Below, piece by piece: positions 6,698 through 8,516 of a stretch of 8,516 nt of DNA; position 1 is the first letter of the stretch, and every line of letters begins with the position of its first letter. This stretch comes from DATLYF01 sp035575095 (GTDB taxonomy: Bacteria > Pseudomonadota > Gammaproteobacteria > Competibacterales > Competibacteraceae): the NCBI GenBank assembly GCA_035575095.1, contig DATLYF010000193.1, forward strand, positions 1 to 8,516, written 5' to 3'. Made by a program: the position numbers and the translations under genes. The notes below the pieces were generated by a model. The model was not told where the DNA came from, did not search any database, and was given only the letters and a program-made list of their open reading frames with translations.

Positions 6698-7168
6698 ATG
6701 AACATCCAAGACCTGATTGTCCCCGACCGTGTGCTCTGCGACGAAGACATCTCCAGCAAGAAACGGGTGCTGGAACGCCTCGGGGAGCTGATCGCCAGCG
6801 CCGCGCCGCAGAATCTCTCGGCGCGCGCCATCTTCGACAGTCTCGTCGGACGGGAGCGGCTGGGCAGCACCGGTCTCGGCCATGGGGTGGCCCTGCCCCA
6901 TGGCCGCCTCGGCCACAGCGACCAGGCCATCGGCGCCTTCGTCAAGCTCAAGCGCGGCGTGGATTTCGACGCCATCGACCAGCAGCCGGTGGACTTGGTG
7001 TTCGCCCTGCTGGTACCGGAGCATTTCACCGACGAACATCTGAAGATTCTCGCCTCCCTGGCCGAGATGTTCAGCGACCGCGAGTTCTGCGCCGAGCTGC
7101 GTGCCAGCGCTTCCGGCCAGGCCCTGTACCAGCGCCTCGTCGCCTGGCAGCCCTACGCCCTGGGCTGA
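6698..7168 (+). CDS. ptsN: PtsN, EIIA-Ntr phosphocarrier of the nitrogen PTS
   Basis: Regulatory EIIA protein of the PTS-Ntr phosphorelay (PtsP, then NPr/PtsO, then PtsN). It does not transport sugar but controls targets such as potassium uptake and carbon/nitrogen responses in other proteobacteria. It has 156 residues in a single EIIA type-2 (fructose/mannitol) domain. The phosphorylated histidine is H68 in GHGVALPHGR, the same number as in P. putida PtsN. Further family elements are KKRVLERLGELIAS near the N-terminus, DSLVGRERLGSTGLG before the active site, and LVFALLVPEHFTDEHLKILA. No clear Shine-Dalgarno precedes the ATG. hprK follows after 13 bases, so the two are probably cotranscribed. 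Confidence 0.96.
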   Translation: MNIQDLIVPDRVLCDEDISSKKRVLERLGELIASAAPQNLSARAIFDSLVGRERLGSTGLGHGVALPHGRLGHSDQAIGAFVKLKRGVDFDAIDQQPVDLVFALLVPEHFTDEHLKILASLAEMFSDREFCAELRASASGQALYQRLVAWQPYALG

Positions 7169-7181
7169 GCCCGCTCCTGCC

Positions 7182-7724
7182 ATGACCGTCCCCACCACCG
7201 CCCCGGCCACCTGGCACGGCGTGCTGCTGCGGGTGGACGGCCTGGGGGTGCTGCTCTGCGGTGACAGCGGCAGCGGCAAGAGCGAACTGGCCCTGGAACT
7301 GGTCAGCCGCGGTCATCGCCTGGTCGCCGACGACTGCGTGGAACTCGAGGTCGCCGCCGACGGCAGCCTGGTCGGCCGCAGCCCCCACGGCCTGGGACGG
7401 TTCCTGGAAGTGCGCGATCTCGGCATCCTCGATATCCAGCGCCTGTACGGAGAGCAGGCGGTGCTGGCCGAACAGCGCCTCGACCTGATCATACGACTGG
7501 AACGGGACGCTGCGCCCGCCGCCGACCGCCTGCACGGCCGGCGCGAATCCATCACCGTGTGCGGCATCCCTCTGCCGCTGCTGTGCCTCGGCCGCGCTCG
7601 AGAGCGTAGTCTGGCAGTGTTGGTGGAATGCGCCGTGCGCACTGAGCTGGCGCGGCGCGACGGCTATGATGCGGCGCAGGAGCTGGCGAACCGGTTACGG
7701 CAACGGATGGATCGATCCCCATGA
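7182..7724 (+). CDS. hprK: HPr kinase-like protein, catalytic domain only (short HprK)
   Basis: Predicted cytoplasmic serine kinase of the HprK family, which in characterised members phosphorylates HPr-like proteins on a serine (Ser46 in Firmicutes). It has only 180 residues, whereas classical HprK/P has about 310 including an N-terminal domain. Here the protein begins 11 residues before the first catalytic motif, WHGVLLRVDGLGVLL. Then come Walker A GDSGSGKS (27-34), HRLVADDCVEL (45-55, with D50-D51), FLEVRDLGILDIQRLYG (74-90, the family signature region) and LDLIIRLE (100-107). The C-terminus, LAVLVECAVRTEL to DAAQELANRL, resembles full-length HprK. The usual short PV-x-x-GRN loop is replaced by a longer IPLPLLCLGRARERS (129-143). 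The missing N-terminus is not an obvious frameshift, because ptsN ends 13 bases upstream. The stop overlaps rapZ as ATGA. Family membership is secure; whether it has kinase or phosphorylase activity, and on what substrate, is inference. Confidence 0.88.
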   Translation: MTVPTTAPATWHGVLLRVDGLGVLLCGDSGSGKSELALELVSRGHRLVADDCVELEVAADGSLVGRSPHGLGRFLEVRDLGILDIQRLYGEQAVLAEQRLDLIIRLERDAAPAADRLHGRRESITVCGIPLPLLCLGRARERSLAVLVECAVRTELARRDGYDAAQELANRLRQRMDRSP

Positions 7725-8516
7725 GAATGACCATCGTCAGCGGGCTGTCGGGTTCCGGCAAGACCATCGCCCTGCAGACCCTGGAGGATCTGCACTATTA
7801 CTGCGTCGACAACCTGCCGGTGGCGCTGCTCAAGCCCTTCGCCCAGACCCTGCTGGCGCGGGAGCACGACAGCCTGCGCAACGTCGCGGTGGGCATCGAT
7901 GCCCGCAACTTCCTCGACGAGCTGGCGCAGTTTCCGGCCATTCTGCAGGAGTTGCGCGCGAGCGGCCTGAGCGTCGAGATCCTGTTCCTGCAGGCCAGCG
8001 ACGATGTGCTGCTCAAGCGCTACAGCGAGACCCGCCGCAAGCACCCGCTGAGCATGGAGGGAGTATCGCTGCTGGAGGCCATCCGCGAGGAGCGGCGCCT
8101 GCTCGACCCGCTGCTGGCCCATGCCAACCTGGTCATCGACACCAGTCACACCAACGTCCACGAACTACGCGACCTGGTGCGCACCCGGCTGCACGGCACC
8201 CCGGCCGGCACCCTGTCGATCCTGTTCGAGTCCTTCGCCTTTCGCAACGGCATCCCAGCCGATGCCGACTTCGTCTTCGATGCGCGCTGCCTGCCCAACC
8301 CTCACTGGGAACCCCATCTGCGCCCGCTGACCGGCGAGGATCCTCCGGTGGCCGCCTTCCTCCGCGAACAGCCGGAGGTGACGGCGATGCTGGACGACAT
8401 CCGCGGTTTCCTGGAGCGCTGGATCCCGCGCTTCGAGACCGGTAGCCGCAGCTATCTGACCATCGCCATCGGCTGCACCGGCGGCCAGCACCGCTCGGTG
8501 TTCATCGCCGCCGAGC
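7721..8516 (+). CDS. rapZ: RapZ, RNase adapter / nucleotide-binding protein (3' end cut off)
   Basis: P-loop protein that in E. coli senses glucosamine 6-phosphate and delivers the small RNA GlmZ to RNase E, controlling GlmS and hence amino-sugar supply for envelope synthesis. 265 residues are visible; about 20 C-terminal residues are expected beyond the right edge. Motifs are Walker A GLSGSGKT (8-15), YCVDNLP (27-33), KRYSETRRKHPLS, the start of the C-terminal domain with FESFAFRNGIPADADFVFD, LPNPHW (H195, equivalent to E. coli H190) and GCTGGQHRS (251-259). The basic RNA-binding tail known from E. coli lies outside the window. ATG 7721 overlaps the hprK stop; ATG 7727 would remove two residues. 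Whether GlmZ-like RNAs exist in this organism cannot be judged here. Confidence 0.96.
   Translation, partial: MRMTIVSGLSGSGKTIALQTLEDLHYYCVDNLPVALLKPFAQTLLAREHDSLRNVAVGIDARNFLDELAQFPAILQELRASGLSVEILFLQASDDVLLKRYSETRRKHPLSMEGVSLLEAIREERRLLDPLLAHANLVIDTSHTNVHELRDLVRTRLHGTPAGTLSILFESFAFRNGIPADADFVFDARCLPNPHWEPHLRPLTGEDPPVAAFLREQPEVTAMLDDIRGFLERWIPRFETGSRSYLTIAIGCTGGQHRSVFIAAE

Noticed and set aside
7101..7181. Upstream in-frame extension of hprK starting at 7101, which might be a remnant N-terminal domain
   Set aside because: It lies inside the end of ptsN, encodes a proline/alanine/serine-rich stretch with no similarity to the HprK N-terminal domain, and ATG 7182 gives a clean start right before the catalytic motif.
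1..8516. Mobile elements, CRISPR repeats, tRNA genes or an undescribed accessory system
   Set aside because: All stretches over 300 bases are occupied by recognisable core genes in conserved order, with no direct-repeat array, transposase or abrupt composition change. Only the short HprK departs from the usual layout.

Overview
This window is a conserved gammaproteobacterial chromosomal housekeeping region for cell-envelope lipid transport, LPS precursor synthesis and export, sigma-54 and the nitrogen-related PTS. The DNA is GC-rich, with third codon positions dominated by G/C. Gene order and protein sequences resemble the Pseudomonas-type locus: mlaF diverges directly from kdsD, with no yrbG between them as in E. 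coli. An HPr kinase gene between ptsN and rapZ is not the E. coli or Pseudomonas arrangement. It suggests a different high-GC lineage, perhaps a purple-sulfur or Chromatiales-like gammaproteobacterium. I cannot name the genus.

Layout. Minus strand, left edge: mlaF (1262-417) and the first 140 codons of mlaE (420-1), overlapping by ATGA. They encode the ATPase and permease of the Mla phospholipid transporter. The stretch from about 1263 to 1396 is a divergent intergenic region with candidate promoters facing both ways. Plus strand: kdsD, kdsC, lptC, lptA and lptB (1397-4729), packed with overlaps or very short gaps. They make the Kdo precursor and export finished LPS. After an 81-base gap comes rpoN (4811-6268), then an 83-base gap with two small hairpins. 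Next come hpf (6352-6672), ptsN (6698-7168), a short hprK (7182-7724) and rapZ (7721 to the right edge, cut off near its C-terminus).

How the genes work together. KdsD makes arabinose 5-phosphate. KdsC removes the phosphate from Kdo 8-phosphate to give Kdo for the LPS inner core. LptB powers LPS extraction, and LptC and LptA form part of the bridge carrying it across the periplasm. MlaFE moves phospholipids between the membranes, so the divergent pair together covers outer-membrane lipid homeostasis. The rpoN side combines the alternative sigma factor, a ribosome hibernation factor, the EIIA-Ntr phosphocarrier, an HPr-kinase-like protein and RapZ, which in enterics couples amino-sugar supply to envelope synthesis.

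Most of the window is ordinary, and I found no mobile element, CRISPR array, RNA gene or new defence-like system. The most unusual item is the 180-residue HprK, which has only the catalytic domain and an altered region near its C-terminus. It sits in a PTS-Ntr locus and overlaps rapZ.
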